Shown here piece by piece: positions 1 to 8,386 of a DNA stretch of 64,000 nt. The notes beneath the pieces were generated by a model that searched no databases, was not told the DNA's origin, and saw nothing but the letters and a program-made list of their open reading frames with translations. Numbering within the stretch: the stretch's first letter is position 1; each line of letters begins with the position of its first letter. The position numbers and the translations under genes were made by a program. The DNA is from Desulfosporosinus cupriresistens (GTDB lineage: Bacteria; Bacillota; Desulfitobacteriia; Desulfitobacteriales; Desulfitobacteriaceae): contig NZ_MASS01000010.1 of NCBI RefSeq assembly GCF_001707885.1, forward strand, positions 38,273 through 102,272, given 5' to 3'.

Positions 1-1
1 T

Positions 2-583
2 GTGGTGGGAGCTCTCTTGTTAATAGCTATTTTCAGAACCCATGGCGATAGTGCTGCAACGACAGCGCCCATTACAACGAATTGGAATCTACAAGATTTA
101 GACATAACTAAAAATGGGAATGCCCTACGCGCCTTGCTTTTCCTAGAAACTAATAAAACACCTACATCCACCAGCCCTTCACCGAGCATGGTGCTCAATA
201 AACCTACTGATTTCTACGGTCAGTGCCTTCAATTTACCGGTACAATCAAATCTGTACGATCATATTCTCCTCAAAGCAGTCTCGCGACAATAATTATTGG
301 TAATTCTACTGAAATGATTATGCTGACAAACGATGCTAGCACTATGCTTGATTGTTTCCTTATTGGTAGCAATTTGACTCTGACACCTGGGTCCGCTGTA
401 ACAGTTTACGGATATTCTCCCGGAATACGATATGCCCAAGATGCGCAAGGAAGAGTTACCCCCCAACTTGCTCTAATAGGCCATTTCAGAACAGTATCGT
501 CCTCAACTCCCGATGTCTCTCCCAATACAACTTTCCCTGTCTCTCCAAGCTTAATTTCCCCTATCTCTCCCACGCCTTCATGA
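2..583 (+). CDS. Hypothetical exported protein, 5' end cut by window
   Basis: The reading frame is already open at the first bases, so the gene probably begins before the window. The visible 193 residues start with a hydrophobic stretch (VGALLLIAIF) that could be the end of a membrane anchor. A Ser/Thr/Pro-rich linker follows, then a compact domain at about residues 65-165 with beta-rich text (FYGQCLQFTGTIKSV, then VTVYGYSPG) that resembles an OB-fold, and a second Pro/Ser/Thr-rich tail. I do not recognise a family. An extracytoplasmic, anchored OB-fold-like protein is inference only. Confidence 0.55.
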   Translation: MVGALLLIAIFRTHGDSAATTAPITTNWNLQDLDITKNGNALRALLFLETNKTPTSTSPSPSMVLNKPTDFYGQCLQFTGTIKSVRSYSPQSSLATIIIGNSTEMIMLTNDASTMLDCFLIGSNLTLTPGSAVTVYGYSPGIRYAQDAQGRVTPQLALIGHFRTVSSSTPDVSPNTTFPVSPSLISPISPTPS

Positions 584-705
584 ACCGGAATCCTACTCTG
601 CTTAGCTTCTGTTTACCTTATTAACTTATGCAGTATCTTAAATATGTTTAAAAATCGGTTGTTGAACTGGAACTCTGCTTTGGTTAAACTCTACCAAAGT
701 CTAGC

Positions 706-1734
706 TTAACGTATCTGAAATCTAATGAAAAAAGTCGTCCCCGAAGAAGATGATTCCACATCTATCTTTGCATTATGTCTTTCAGCAATATTATAGCACG
801 TTGCAAGACCCAAACCAGTGCCTCTTTCCTTAGTCGTTAGGAACGGTGTCCCTAATCTCTCGATGATATCTTTACTAATTCCTGTACCTTGGTCTTGTAC
901 TGCAAGCACTATATTGTTAGCCTCCATATAAGTCATTATTTTCAACACACCCCTCGAAGGCATCGCTTCAAATCCGTTTCTTGTTAGATTGAGGATTAGT
1001 TGCCTAATTTCTCTTTCATTCATTGTCAAATCAGTGACTTGCTCAGTTTCTAAGACAACTTTTTTATCTTGATTCGTAGCATCTGCAAGGATTAATGGGT
1101 ACAGTGAATGAACTAAATTATTAAGTTTAACTACAGTGTATAATTCCGTTTTTGTTTTTGCTATAGACAAAAACTCGCTTATTATACCGTTTGCCCTATC
1201 TAACTCACTAATCATCAAATCATAATAATCAGTGTTTTCCTGTAATGTATCTCTGCTTTTCAAGATCTGTAAAAAACCTCTTACTGTTGTCAGTGGATTA
1301 CGTACTTCATGAGCAATACTAGCCGCCAATTCTCCGACAAGGTTTAAACGATCTAAACGTGCCATTTCCTCTTCAGCTAACTTCCTTTTTGTAATATCAA
1401 GCAGCTGCATTAAAAATAGTTGAGTGCCGTCAGAGTCTTGAAAAGGATGCTGAAACACTTCAAATATGGTATCCTTTATGACACATTGCCATTGCTTTGG
1501 AATTTTGATCCCAGAAGTCGCCGGTGTATGACAATTGCTACAAGGTTCATCTTTATTTAACAGTATATGATAACACTTTCTATTATCCGGTTCACCGTGA
1601 ATTTCTTTAAAATTATGGTTAGCAAAAACCACTTTGCCTTCGCTTGTCCGTACATATACTAACCCTGGCAGACCATTTAATAAGGCATATAGTCGTTTCC
1701 GTTCATCTTCTAAAAACTTATTTTCAATTGACAT
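706..1734 (-). CDS. PAS-domain sensor histidine kinase
   Basis: A sensor kinase of 342 residues without membrane segments, so probably cytoplasmic. A PAS domain (about residues 15-120) carries a cysteine group, C54, C65 and C68 (PCSNCH), which could hold a metal or sense redox. The kinase core has the H-box AHEVRNPL with phospho-accepting H142, the N-box NLTRNGFEAM, and the G-boxes DQGTGI and GTGLGL. The ATG at 1734 is chosen because GGGAG lies 8 bases upstream; a longer start at 1770 has a weaker site. No response regulator is adjacent, so the partner is unknown. Confidence 0.9.
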   Translation of the reverse strand: MSIENKFLEDERKRLYALLNGLPGLVYVRTSEGKVVFANHNFKEIHGEPDNRKCYHILLNKDEPCSNCHTPATSGIKIPKQWQCVIKDTIFEVFQHPFQDSDGTQLFLMQLLDITKRKLAEEEMARLDRLNLVGELAASIAHEVRNPLTTVRGFLQILKSRDTLQENTDYYDLMISELDRANGIISEFLSIAKTKTELYTVVKLNNLVHSLYPLILADATNQDKKVVLETEQVTDLTMNEREIRQLILNLTRNGFEAMPSRGVLKIMTYMEANNIVLAVQDQGTGISKDIIERLGTPFLTTKERGTGLGLATCYNIAERHNAKIDVESSSSGTTFFIRFQIR

Positions 1735-1888
1735 CTTCAATGCTCCCAACTTTCTCAATGTTTTATACATTTCAACAAATTACCTCAAAATTCCTCTTTT
1801 ATAGATTATACTTCTATTATTTTTGGCAGGCAATTCCATCCGATGCTCGCTTAAATTGCTAACTGATTTTTTACTTGAGAAGCCTTAA

Positions 1889-1930
1889 AAAAGAAGAAGG
1901 ACCTGGCTGTTACCTGGTCTTTCTTCTTAA
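1889..1930. terminator. Hairpin between the histidine kinase and the next gene
   Basis: The arms AAGAAGAAGGACC and GGTCTTTCTTCTT pair with one wobble around a 12-base loop. Read on the minus strand the stem is followed by a T-run, so it could end or attenuate a transcript running into the kinase leader. Confidence 0.5.
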
Positions 1931-2062
1931 GATTTTATTTTAAATGTTTGCATTGATAAACAATAGCTCTTATAATACTCAATGTTGACAGGTTTTTTCT
2001 CCTTTTATGTCGAAGTTAGCAGGTGCTCGAACTAACCGTTCAACGGAAAGGGGGTGAATATT

Positions 2063-2374
2063 ATGAGTGACATTCCAGATTCCGATTTAGATGTCTTGGC
2101 TAAAGACATGGAAAAGAAGGCCGCCGAGAAATCTATGAGTATGGTAAGTTTTAACGATCTGTTTACATCGTCTTTTATGACTACTCACACAAAATTTTCT
2201 AATTTTAAAGAGTTGCTTGATGCTGGAAAATACAATGTAAATAGTCTAGCGGACTTTATGGCTATCCTAGACGCTAAATTTGATGTTTTTATAAATAAAA
2301 CGACCAAATTTCAAACCTGGGAGAAAATGCAATCTGCCGCCGTCGATGAATATCTTAAGAAACAACCAAATTAA
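2063..2374 (+). CDS. Hypothetical protein, about 103 residues
   Basis: Small acidic-to-neutral helical protein, MSDIPDSDLDVLAKDM at the N-terminus, without membrane segments or Cys motifs. The ATG at 2063 follows a strong site (AAAGGGGGTG); the GTG at 2054 lies inside that site and is not the start. It is a lone gene closed by the terminator at 2407. The middle (ADFMAILDAKFDVFI) looks like an amphipathic helix. I do not recognise a family and assign no function. Confidence 0.75.
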   Translation: MSDIPDSDLDVLAKDMEKKAAEKSMSMVSFNDLFTSSFMTTHTKFSNFKELLDAGKYNVNSLADFMAILDAKFDVFINKTTKFQTWEKMQSAAVDEYLKKQPN

Positions 2375-2406
2375 TAATTTCTTAATTATCACAAAATCCA
2401 TCTTAT

Positions 2407-2446
2407 AAAAGCCATCACCTTATTCAATTTAGGGTGATGGCTTTTA
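2407..2446. terminator. Bidirectional terminator
   Basis: AAAAGCCATCACC and GGGTGATGGCTTTT pair around a short A/T loop, flanked by A- and T-runs on both sides. It lies between two convergent genes and can serve both. Confidence 0.85.
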
Positions 2447-2448
2447 CT

Positions 2449-3084
2449 TTAGTTCGCTAATTCAAACGCTGATTTTTGCGCATTGAAAATGAAAACTTCT
2501 CCAGTTTCAATTCTGTAATACATACCCATAATATCGAGTTCTCGTTTGTTATACTTTTCCTCGACATATGGGTAGGTTAACAAGTGTTTTATTTGTTCGA
2601 CAATATTTATATGCTCTGTTAGCCATTCCCTCATTTCCAAGTCTTTACCATCGATCTCTTCCATTACCCGTTTCTTAACATTTCCGGATACTTCTAACCA
2701 TTTTTTGGTGGCAGGCATTTCGTTGAGGACCGCATCCGGTAAATAGATTGACGAACACCCCCCACAGTTGGAGTGACCACAAATAATAATATTTTTTACT
2801 TTTAGAACCTTAATCGCATATTCAATTGCTGCTGTAGTAGCTGAAGTAGTGGCTACATATTCATGGGCTTCCTTATATTTAGGAACGATGTTAGCGATAT
2901 TCCTAACAACGAACAATTCCCCTGGTAATGATTTCGTTATCAATTCCGGTACTACGCGTGAATCGGAACAGGCAATGAACAATGTATGAGGTTCTTGACG
3001 TCTTTTCAATCTACAAAATAGATTTTTGTGTTCTTCGTAATCTTGGGTCCGAAATTTGATTAGCCCTGCTACTAAATTCTGCAT
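2449..3084 (-). CDS. Beta-class carbonic anhydrase
   Basis: Interconverts CO2 and bicarbonate in the cytoplasm. The 211 residues show the beta-class zinc site: C39 with D41 and R43 in ACSDSR, then H104 and C107 in CGHSNCGG. The length is normal for the family. An AGGAG site lies 7 bases before the ATG. It is a single-gene unit between the terminator at 2407 and a long non-coding stretch. A housekeeping role in CO2/bicarbonate balance for carboxylases is the likely job. Confidence 0.95.
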   Translation of the reverse strand: MQNLVAGLIKFRTQDYEEHKNLFCRLKRRQEPHTLFIACSDSRVVPELITKSLPGELFVVRNIANIVPKYKEAHEYVATTSATTAAIEYAIKVLKVKNIIICGHSNCGGCSSIYLPDAVLNEMPATKKWLEVSGNVKKRVMEEIDGKDLEMREWLTEHINIVEQIKHLLTYPYVEEKYNKRELDIMGMYYRIETGEVFIFNAQKSAFELAN

Positions 3085-3260
3085 AAGGCATCTCCTCTCT
3101 TATAACATAAGTTTCGCACCCCCCAATTCATAACTACGAGGATGCTCAGATGACCAAAGCCATCAATACACTTGAGTTTGAGCCAGGAGTCGACTGCTGA
3201 TTATCTTTTCTCCATTTGAAGATTAGCATTATGACTAGTATTAGTCAATATGGTTATTAC

Positions 3261-3309
3261 AAGTCGATATGGACACAATTGATAAATTTAATTGTGTCCA
3301 TATCGACTT
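3261..3309. repeat. Perfect 20-base inverted repeat
   Basis: AAGTCGATATGGACACAATT at 3261-3280 is repeated exactly in reverse complement at 3290-3309 around a 9-base loop, followed on the plus strand by TTTCTCTATTCTTTT. It could be a plus-strand terminator without an obvious gene, or a remnant of a mobile palindromic element. Confidence 0.8.
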
Positions 3310-3490
3310 TCTCTATTCTTTTATAAGCTTACAAATTGGATCATCTCAAAATCAGAATCACGTTCGCCCAAGTCTGAACTTAACTTGACCTAACAATTTG
3401 TAACTCCCTTTACTCATATCTTAACCGTAAATGCGATAGATTCATTATCATATTATTTCATGGTATAAAGAAACTTGGCGAAGTATTGAA

Positions 3491-3527
3491 AAGCCAGCGA
3501 CTAGGCCGAATGGCTTGTCGCTGGCTT
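3491..3527 (-). terminator. Terminator of the flavoprotein gene
   Basis: AAGCCAGCGAC and GTCGCTGGCTT pair around 15 bases; on the minus strand the stem is followed by TTTTCAATACTT. It lies 44 bases past the stop of the gene at 3571. Confidence 0.75.
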
Positions 3528-3570
3528 CTCTATCTTATTGAGAAAAAACAGCAATGATATTCTACTGTTT

Positions 3571-4131
3571 TCAATTTTTTCGATTTAAAATGGATACCAT
3601 TTCTCTCCCCGCTTTGAGAATGGCCTCTAGCTTATACCCTTTATTTTTCTGAGTGATCCCTATGAAGTCAAACTTTTCTGCTTTAACATGGGTAAAGAGT
3701 CTCTCCATAGACGTAAGACAAGATGTTAGGCCATTACCGCTACCGCCTGCCGCAGCCACGGCTAAGACAGGTTTTCCTTCAAATAATGTCTTGTCTTTTT
3801 TCAAGGCTTCACATCGTCGTAAACGGTCTGAAAAAGTTTTGGCCGATTCACTCATTTCTCCAAAGTAAACGGGAGTTATCATGATGAACGCATCCATATC
3901 CGCCATAGATGCATGTAAATCTTGGAAATCATCTTGTACTTGACACTTGTGTTCGTTGCGGCAAGGTCCCCAACCGTTACCACAAGCCTGACAGTGAACG
4001 ATCTTTTGCCGATTGAGGTTAACCATAACGACATGTGCACCGGCCTCTTCAACTCCTGTTTTAGCGGCGTTACCACAGGCAGCTGTCAACCCATCTATAT
4101 TAGGGCTGCTTGTAAAAATCATTACGTTCAT
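3571..4131 (-). CDS. Flavodoxin-fold NADPH-dependent FMN reductase / iron-sulfur flavoprotein
   Basis: A 186-residue protein with a flavodoxin-like fold. It begins with MNVMIFTSSPNIDG, a typical FMN phosphate loop, and carries a Cys group CX2CX6CX5C near residues 47-63 like the 4Fe-4S binding group of iron-sulfur flavoproteins. PVYFGEMSESAKTFSDR and AAAGGSGNG are family-typical flavin contacts. It would pass electrons between Fe-S or NAD(P)H donors and unknown acceptors in the cytoplasm. The ATG at 4131 has AAGGA 9 bases upstream; a TTG three codons earlier is an alternative. A single-gene unit. Confidence 0.85.
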   Translation of the reverse strand: MNVMIFTSSPNIDGLTAACGNAAKTGVEEAGAHVVMVNLNRQKIVHCQACGNGWGPCRNEHKCQVQDDFQDLHASMADMDAFIMITPVYFGEMSESAKTFSDRLRRCEALKKDKTLFEGKPVLAVAAAGGSGNGLTSCLTSMERLFTHVKAEKFDFIGITQKNKGYKLEAILKAGREMVSILNRKN

Positions 4132-4249
4132 TTTTCTCAATCCTTATCCTCTCAATTTAACACTTCTATTATTGTAACAGGAAAATAATGTCCATGGAAG
4201 TGAATTTTTTGAAAAGTGTATCTTAGAATAGCCACCATCGTGATGGGTT

Positions 4250-4369
4250 CTAAAAGTACATACTATATATATAATATGTACCTGCGATTCCAGCTGGGAT
4301 CGCACACGCAATCATAAATGCAACTATTGTCGGTTTGATTAAGTCTTTCCATACACTATCGTTAGGCAT
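4250..4369 (-). CDS. Small membrane peptide, 39 residues
   Basis: A 39-codon frame starting MPNDSVWKDLIKPT and continuing into one hydrophobic helix (about residues 13-31), ending with a Tyr-rich tail and a TAG stop. A good ribosome binding site (GAGGTGAGGG) sits a few bases before the ATG. It stands alone between the flavoprotein and the gene at 4583. I do not recognise it. Single-span peptides of this size often modify a membrane complex, but that is not shown here. Confidence 0.6.
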   Translation of the reverse strand: MPNDSVWKDLIKPTIVAFMIACAIPAGIAGTYYIYSMYF

Positions 4370-4535
4370 TTACCCTCACCTCAACTCTAACTTTACCACT
4401 ATATATTCTATACAAATACCATTTATATCCTAAAATCAATATATTTATGTATTATTCTTCTCAAAACCATGACTTTCATATTGTTCCTTCTTTTTTCAGT
4501 GCATTCAGGGTGTTTGGACAGGGTTACAAAATGAT

Positions 4536-4561
4536 AGAGCCACCCTTATTTGAGTGACTCT
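4536..4561 (-). terminator. Terminator downstream of the 4583 gene
   Basis: On the minus strand AGAGTCACTC pairs with GGGTGGCTCT (two wobble pairs) around a 6-base loop and is followed by ATCATTTTG. A modest terminator. Confidence 0.5.
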
Positions 4562-4582
4562 CGACGATTATGGACTAATGTG

Positions 4583-4789
4583 CTAATCTTCTTTAGTCCC
4601 TTCCATGATTCCTTTATTATGAAACACTTCATCAACTTCTAAGGTAAGCATGCCTCCTTTAGCATTTTCAAGCCTCTCTTTACCGTATTTTGGTGTTGTA
4701 TCATCATTAACAACACTCACAACCCCAGCTGGCTCCCAAGGCTGTCGATTTAATTGTGAAGCATGTTCCTTGTCATTTTCGTTACCCAT
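4583..4789 (-). CDS. Hypothetical small hydrophilic protein, 68 residues
   Basis: Very polar, without Cys or membrane segments; starts MGNENDKEHASQ and contains PWEPAGVVSVVNDD. A near-perfect site (AGAGGAGG, 7 bases before the ATG) and a downstream hairpin support a real gene. Its size and charge recall small acid-soluble or stress proteins of spore formers, but no family is recognised and this is only a resemblance. Confidence 0.75.
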   Translation of the reverse strand: MGNENDKEHASQLNRQPWEPAGVVSVVNDDTTPKYGKERLENAKGGMLTLEVDEVFHNKGIMEGTKED

Positions 4790-5024
4790 ATTATCGCCTC
4801 CTCTTTGGCTTTAGTCTATCCGCTAATTTGAACTTTATCATATATTCGTTCAAACACTTTTAGATTTCCCTAAAGAATTATTCTTACTCAATTTTCGGTT
4901 ACTTTTCAGGACACTTTAATGGTCTAGAAATCTTTTAAAATACTAGGTATCCAATCTTTGCCTTTATGACATAATATAAAAAGTTGTATTTATAAATTTT
5001 AGATAGAGGGCAGAGGCTGATGCT

Positions 5025-6017
5025 ATGAGTATACAACAACTTTATAACCCTACCGACACGTCTATTCCCACATTTCAATTTCCTGAACTGTTATTTGTTG
5101 AAGACCAGTTGCAGGTCGTCCTTAATAAAGCAGATGGTCTCATTCAACAAACTTGTGTTAGTTTGTTGCAATCTGGTGGAAAAAGAATTCGGCCACTCCT
5201 CACTCTGTATAGTGGTATGTGTTTTGCTCCCTTAAATCCATTAATGATCCAAGCAGCTGTCGCCGCAGAACTTATTCACATGGCTTCCTTGATTCATGAT
5301 GATGTTATCGATGAATCGGCTACCCGACGTGGAAAACCGACCGTAAACTCCCTTCATGGAGACCATGCAGCCATTCTGACAGGAGATTATCTCTTTGCTG
5401 AAGCCTTTAATATCCTCTCCACACAGCAACTGCTAGACAGCATGAAATACCTCGTTGAAGCAATTCAAGCCATGTGTGCCGGAGAAGTAAATCAAGCAAG
5501 TGAACAATTCTCGGTTTCAGTCAACACTGAACATTATTTTAGCCGAATTGCTCAAAAAACAGGAATTCTTCTAGCTGCCTGCTGTCAATCAGGAGCTATT
5601 CTGGCAGGTGCTCTTTCTGAAGATTTGGCTCTCATGCGTGAATACGGATTAAACATTGGCTATGCCTATCAAATCACTGATGACATTCTGGATATCAGTG
5701 GGAATACAGAATCTCTTGGAAAACCAGTGGGTGCCGATCTCGTTAATGGAAACATAACACTCCCCGTTCTTTATCTTTTAGATAATCCTATTTATGGAAA
5801 TTGGCTCAGGGAAATCATGAAAACTCGTAAGATCTCCCAGCAAGGTATCCAAAGCGTTAAAGAAGCTCTAATTTGCTCAGGGAGTATTAAGCAGGCCTAT
5901 GCAACAGCTACTCAATGTATCAGTAAAGCTAAAGCTAGCTTGGATACAGTCCCTGGGAGTCCTTATAAATCAGCTCTTATACACTTAGCTGATTCTATCT
6001 TGCAACGTACAAATTAG
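5025..6017 (+). CDS. Polyprenyl (heptaprenyl-type) diphosphate synthase
   Basis: A trans-isoprenyl diphosphate synthase of 330 residues that extends allylic diphosphates with isopentenyl diphosphate. It shows GGKRIRP (51-57), the first aspartate motif DDVID (92-96) followed by RRGKPT, and the second motif DDILD (219-223) with GKPVGADL after it. All catalytic Asp are present. GAGG lies 8 bases before the ATG. It converges on the YtpB-type terpene synthase at 6105 across a shared terminator, so a C35 product feeding that enzyme is a reasonable guess. The chain length cannot be read with certainty. A second complete synthase lies at 33882. Confidence 0.93.
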   Translation: MSIQQLYNPTDTSIPTFQFPELLFVEDQLQVVLNKADGLIQQTCVSLLQSGGKRIRPLLTLYSGMCFAPLNPLMIQAAVAAELIHMASLIHDDVIDESATRRGKPTVNSLHGDHAAILTGDYLFAEAFNILSTQQLLDSMKYLVEAIQAMCAGEVNQASEQFSVSVNTEHYFSRIAQKTGILLAACCQSGAILAGALSEDLALMREYGLNIGYAYQITDDILDISGNTESLGKPVGADLVNGNITLPVLYLLDNPIYGNWLREIMKTRKISQQGIQSVKEALICSGSIKQAYATATQCISKAKASLDTVPGSPYKSALIHLADSILQRTN

Positions 6018-6032
6018 ATACATATTAAGCAA

Positions 6033-6075
6033 AAAGATCAAACGAACGCCTTGCCATACGTTCGTTTGATCTTTT
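6033..6075. terminator. Strong bidirectional terminator
   Basis: AAAGATCAAACGAACG pairs with CGTTCGTTTGATCTTT around a 12-base loop, with A/T runs on both sides. It separates two convergent genes. Confidence 0.9.
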
Positions 6076-6104
6076 CATTTTTCCTTATTCATTTTATGCC
6101 TGGA

Positions 6105-7175
6105 TTAAAGAGACTTCCTTTTTCTCAATTGACAACACATCCAATAGAGCAGATTTACCCCCAGCCCACTATCCCCCAACAGTTGCTTGGTGACAGAGCG
6201 AATATCTGTGTCCATACCCTTTTCATCGGACAGATACATAGCCAGAAGCCCCTGGACAACTGCCCGATGGAACTTAGGATAGTCCAGTCGCTCCGCTTGC
6301 TTTAAGGAATTTTCTTCAAACTGTTGCAGGCGCTGAAATGTCATTCCGATATCTTGATAATACGCAACAAAATTCAACTGACTCGTTTCTCTGTCTTCCC
6401 GTAAATCAATAAAATAATCTAATAAAATATGAAGGCCACATATCCAAGGAAAGTAGGCCCGGCTAATCTTCTGAACTTCCTTTGCCGTTAATTGAGGGTT
6501 AAAGGCAACCGCATATAGTGAGAAGATTCCTAAAGTCGACCCCGTCGCAGCACCAAATTCCCAAGTTGTTATATCTGGATATTCCTTTAAGTGGGGAGTA
6601 ATCCAGTTTAACATTTTCTCTTCCCGTTCTTCCACTGCCAAGTGTTTGTACGTTTGTAAGTGGGAATAGAGTTTCGCAAACTTAATAGCATCTTCTTGAA
6701 CTAATTTATACGATGGTAGCTTTCTAACGCTTTCTTGACAGGTTTTGACTAACCGTTCTAGATACCTGCCATCTTCCCGATAGGGGTAATACAAATAGTA
6801 ATCAGAAGGAACTGCCTCAGGGTTCAAAGCTTCTTGCATAGCTAAATGCAACTGAGAAAAAGCCACTTCATCCTGAACCTCTAGGCTATCTACCAAATTA
6901 TCAAGATAATCGCTCATAGTTTGATAAGCAACAATGAATTGAATTGCTTCAGTCTTATTCACACCCGGATACAGCGCAAAAATACTGCCGCCTTGACAAT
7001 GAAACGTTTTGGTGCGAATACTCTCAGTGGCCTGCTGGCTCAGGCGAGCATCCGGTAACTTCGCAGCCATCCGTTGCCATCCAGTTAGCTCTTGTTTAAC
7101 GATCGGAAAAACTTGGGCAATAAAATAGTAAATTAACCTTCCGCTATTCATAGGTAGGGCAACTGATGACTTCAT
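6105..7175 (-). CDS. ytpB: YtpB-type large terpene synthase (DUF2600)
   Basis: A 356-residue protein of the tetraprenyl-beta-curcumene synthase family, which in Bacillus cyclises heptaprenyl diphosphate to a C35 terpene. Recognition rests on the family text MSDYLDNLVDS near residue 90 (an Asp-rich metal site), YPYREDGRYL, a WEFGAATGS block, and HILLDYFIDLREDRE near residue 265. The length fits. It faces the polyprenyl synthase at 5025, which could supply its substrate. In Bacillus such terpenes occur in spores, which would suit a spore former. The product here is inference. Confidence 0.85.
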   Translation of the reverse strand: MKSSVALPMNSGRLIYYFIAQVFPIVKQELTGWQRMAAKLPDARLSQQATESIRTKTFHCQGGSIFALYPGVNKTEAIQFIVAYQTMSDYLDNLVDSLEVQDEVAFSQLHLAMQEALNPEAVPSDYYLYYPYREDGRYLERLVKTCQESVRKLPSYKLVQEDAIKFAKLYSHLQTYKHLAVEEREEKMLNWITPHLKEYPDITTWEFGAATGSTLGIFSLYAVAFNPQLTAKEVQKISRAYFPWICGLHILLDYFIDLREDRETSQLNFVAYYQDIGMTFQRLQQFEENSLKQAERLDYPKFHRAVVQGLLAMYLSDEKGMDTDIRSVTKQLLGDSGLGVNLLYWMCCQLRKRKSL

Positions 7176-7375
7176 ATCCTTGATTCTCCCTCATTAAATA
7201 AAGCTAGTTTCCTTATTTAAATATAGTGTTGCCAAAAAAGGCTCTCATCCAACCTAAATTATACCATTAATATATAATTCCGGCACTCAGTTTCTTACTA
7301 TATTTTACAGGTATAATTTATCTTCATGGAGACATTCTATACTTGTTGTTAAATTGTACTGAGAGGAGATTGATT

Positions 7376-7582
7376 ATGAACACTTCGATGCCTGAATTAA
7401 CATCCAAAAACTTGACCATTTTAAGCGATCAACTCGGAGCCGAAGCTTTATTAGTCCATAAGTTTGCTCAAGCCGCTCAATCTGTCCAAGATCAAGCGAT
7501 CAGTTCTCAACTTTCTTCCATTTCTGCGTTGCATCGTAAACACTATGATACCTTACTCAATTATTTAAATTCCCATCAATAA
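7376..7582 (+). CDS. Small helical protein next to CotF, 68 residues
   Basis: Starts MNTSMPELTSKNLTIL and reads as two amphipathic helices (LGAEALLVHKFAQAAQ, then SISALHRKHYDTLLNYL), like the helical hairpin of CotF/ferritin-like coat proteins. The ATG at 7376 has GAGAGGAG 7 bases upstream; an upstream TTG frame lacks a site. It lies 21 bases before the CotF gene and is probably co-transcribed, so a role in the spore coat is inferred from context. Confidence 0.7.
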   Translation: MNTSMPELTSKNLTILSDQLGAEALLVHKFAQAAQSVQDQAISSQLSSISALHRKHYDTLLNYLNSHQ

Positions 7583-7603
7583 GTAAAGAAAGGCGGGATA
7601 AAG

Positions 7604-7873
7604 TTGAATACTCAAAACACGATGACTGAACAAGAAATTCTTACCGACCTACTGACAAGTGAAAAACATCTTACTTCTACAGTCAATACATTTATCACTG
7701 AATCAACTTGTGCTAATTTAAGGCAAAACCTAAAAACTATCCTAACGGAAGAACATAGTATTCATGAAAACCTTTACAATATCATGAACCAAAAGGGATG
7801 GTATCCTACAAGCGATGCCGAGGCGCAAGAAGTTCAAAAAGTTAAAGGCAGATTTAAACCCTTACAAGGGTAA
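7604..7873 (+). CDS. CotF-family spore coat protein
   Basis: An 89-residue coat F domain protein: TEQEILTDLLTSEKHLT, then NTFITESTCANLRQNL, LTEEHSIHENLYNIM and the hallmark KGWYPT. Members lie in the spore coat or a ferritin-like fold and form helical bundles. The TTG at 7604 is preferred because AAAGGCGGG lies just upstream while the next ATG (7622) has no site. It forms a two-gene unit with 7376, closed by the hairpin at 7916. Expression late in sporulation is expected for the family; no sigma site was read with confidence. Confidence 0.85.
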   Translation: MNTQNTMTEQEILTDLLTSEKHLTSTVNTFITESTCANLRQNLKTILTEEHSIHENLYNIMNQKGWYPTSDAEAQEVQKVKGRFKPLQG

Positions 7874-7915
7874 TACAAAACTTGATACCTCTGGTATTTA
7901 TAACAATCACACAGC

Positions 7916-7950
7916 AAAAAGATGGGGCCAAATGGCTCCATCTTTGTTTT
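7916..7950. terminator. Terminator after the CotF gene
   Basis: AAAGATGGGGCC and GGCTCCATCTTT pair around AAAT, followed by GTTTTCATG on the plus strand. It may also serve the convergent tatA. Confidence 0.85.
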
Positions 7951-7983
7951 CATGAAAGAAAAGTTATGAGGGTTCGGTGAAAA

Positions 7984-8169
7984 TTACTCAGCTTTTTCTT
8001 TAACCTCTTCTTTTTTCACTTCGCCCTCACTTGCAGCTTTGAATTCTCTTATCCCTTTTCCGAGGGCTTTTCCTACATCCGGTAACTTACCTGGTCCGAA
8101 AATAACTAATGCAATAACAAGAAAAATACCCGCTTCCAAAGGGGAAACAAATCCAAATGTTGTCAGCAT
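7984..8169 (-). CDS. tatA: Sec-independent translocase component TatA
   Basis: A 61-residue TatA: one N-terminal transmembrane helix (about residues 5-24), the hinge [17 protein letters not shown], an amphipathic helix, and a Glu/Lys-rich tail. It forms the pore for folded, Tat-exported proteins with TatC (35233) and the TatB-like protein (34858). The ATG at 8169 has GGAGGTG 6 bases upstream; the longer frame from 8184 has none. It is apart from the other tat genes. Confidence 0.93.
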   Translation of the reverse strand: MLTTFGFVSPLEAGIFLVIALVIFGPGKLPDVGKALGKGIREFKAASEGEVKKEEVKEKAE

Positions 8170-8355
8170 AATTTCCACCTCCATTATAATAACTACTCTA
8201 ATTGAAAGGTTGAGTACACAACTCTAGTTAATATTAGCAAATTAAGCATATGCTTATCCTATCGTATTAAAGGACTTCACGCAATATGTTTTTTATGGAA
8301 AGTTAAAAAAGAAGTTTAAAAGTAAATTTAGTAAGTTTTTAACATAAAAACGAAC

Positions 8356-8386
8356 CCAATAAGTCTTAAGCTTTAAGACTTATTGG
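8356..8386 (-). terminator. Terminator overlapping the end of the 8373 gene
   Basis: CCAATAAGTCTTA and TAAGACTTATTGG pair perfectly around 5 bases and enclose the stop codon. On the minus strand GTTCGTTTTTATG follows. Confidence 0.85.

Larger units (their letters stand above)
3085..3570. other. Non-coding stretch of 486 bases with two hairpins
   Basis: No convincing gene. A 17-codon frame beginning with ATG at about 3150 (MTKAINTLEF...) has GAGG 8 bases upstream but is too short to support and may be a gene remnant. The stretch holds a perfect 20-base inverted repeat (3261-3309) and a terminator hairpin (3491-3527), listed separately. Confidence 0.6.

Noticed and set aside
3150..3200. 17-codon frame MTKAINTLEF...
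   Set aside because: Too short; GAGG upstream may be chance.
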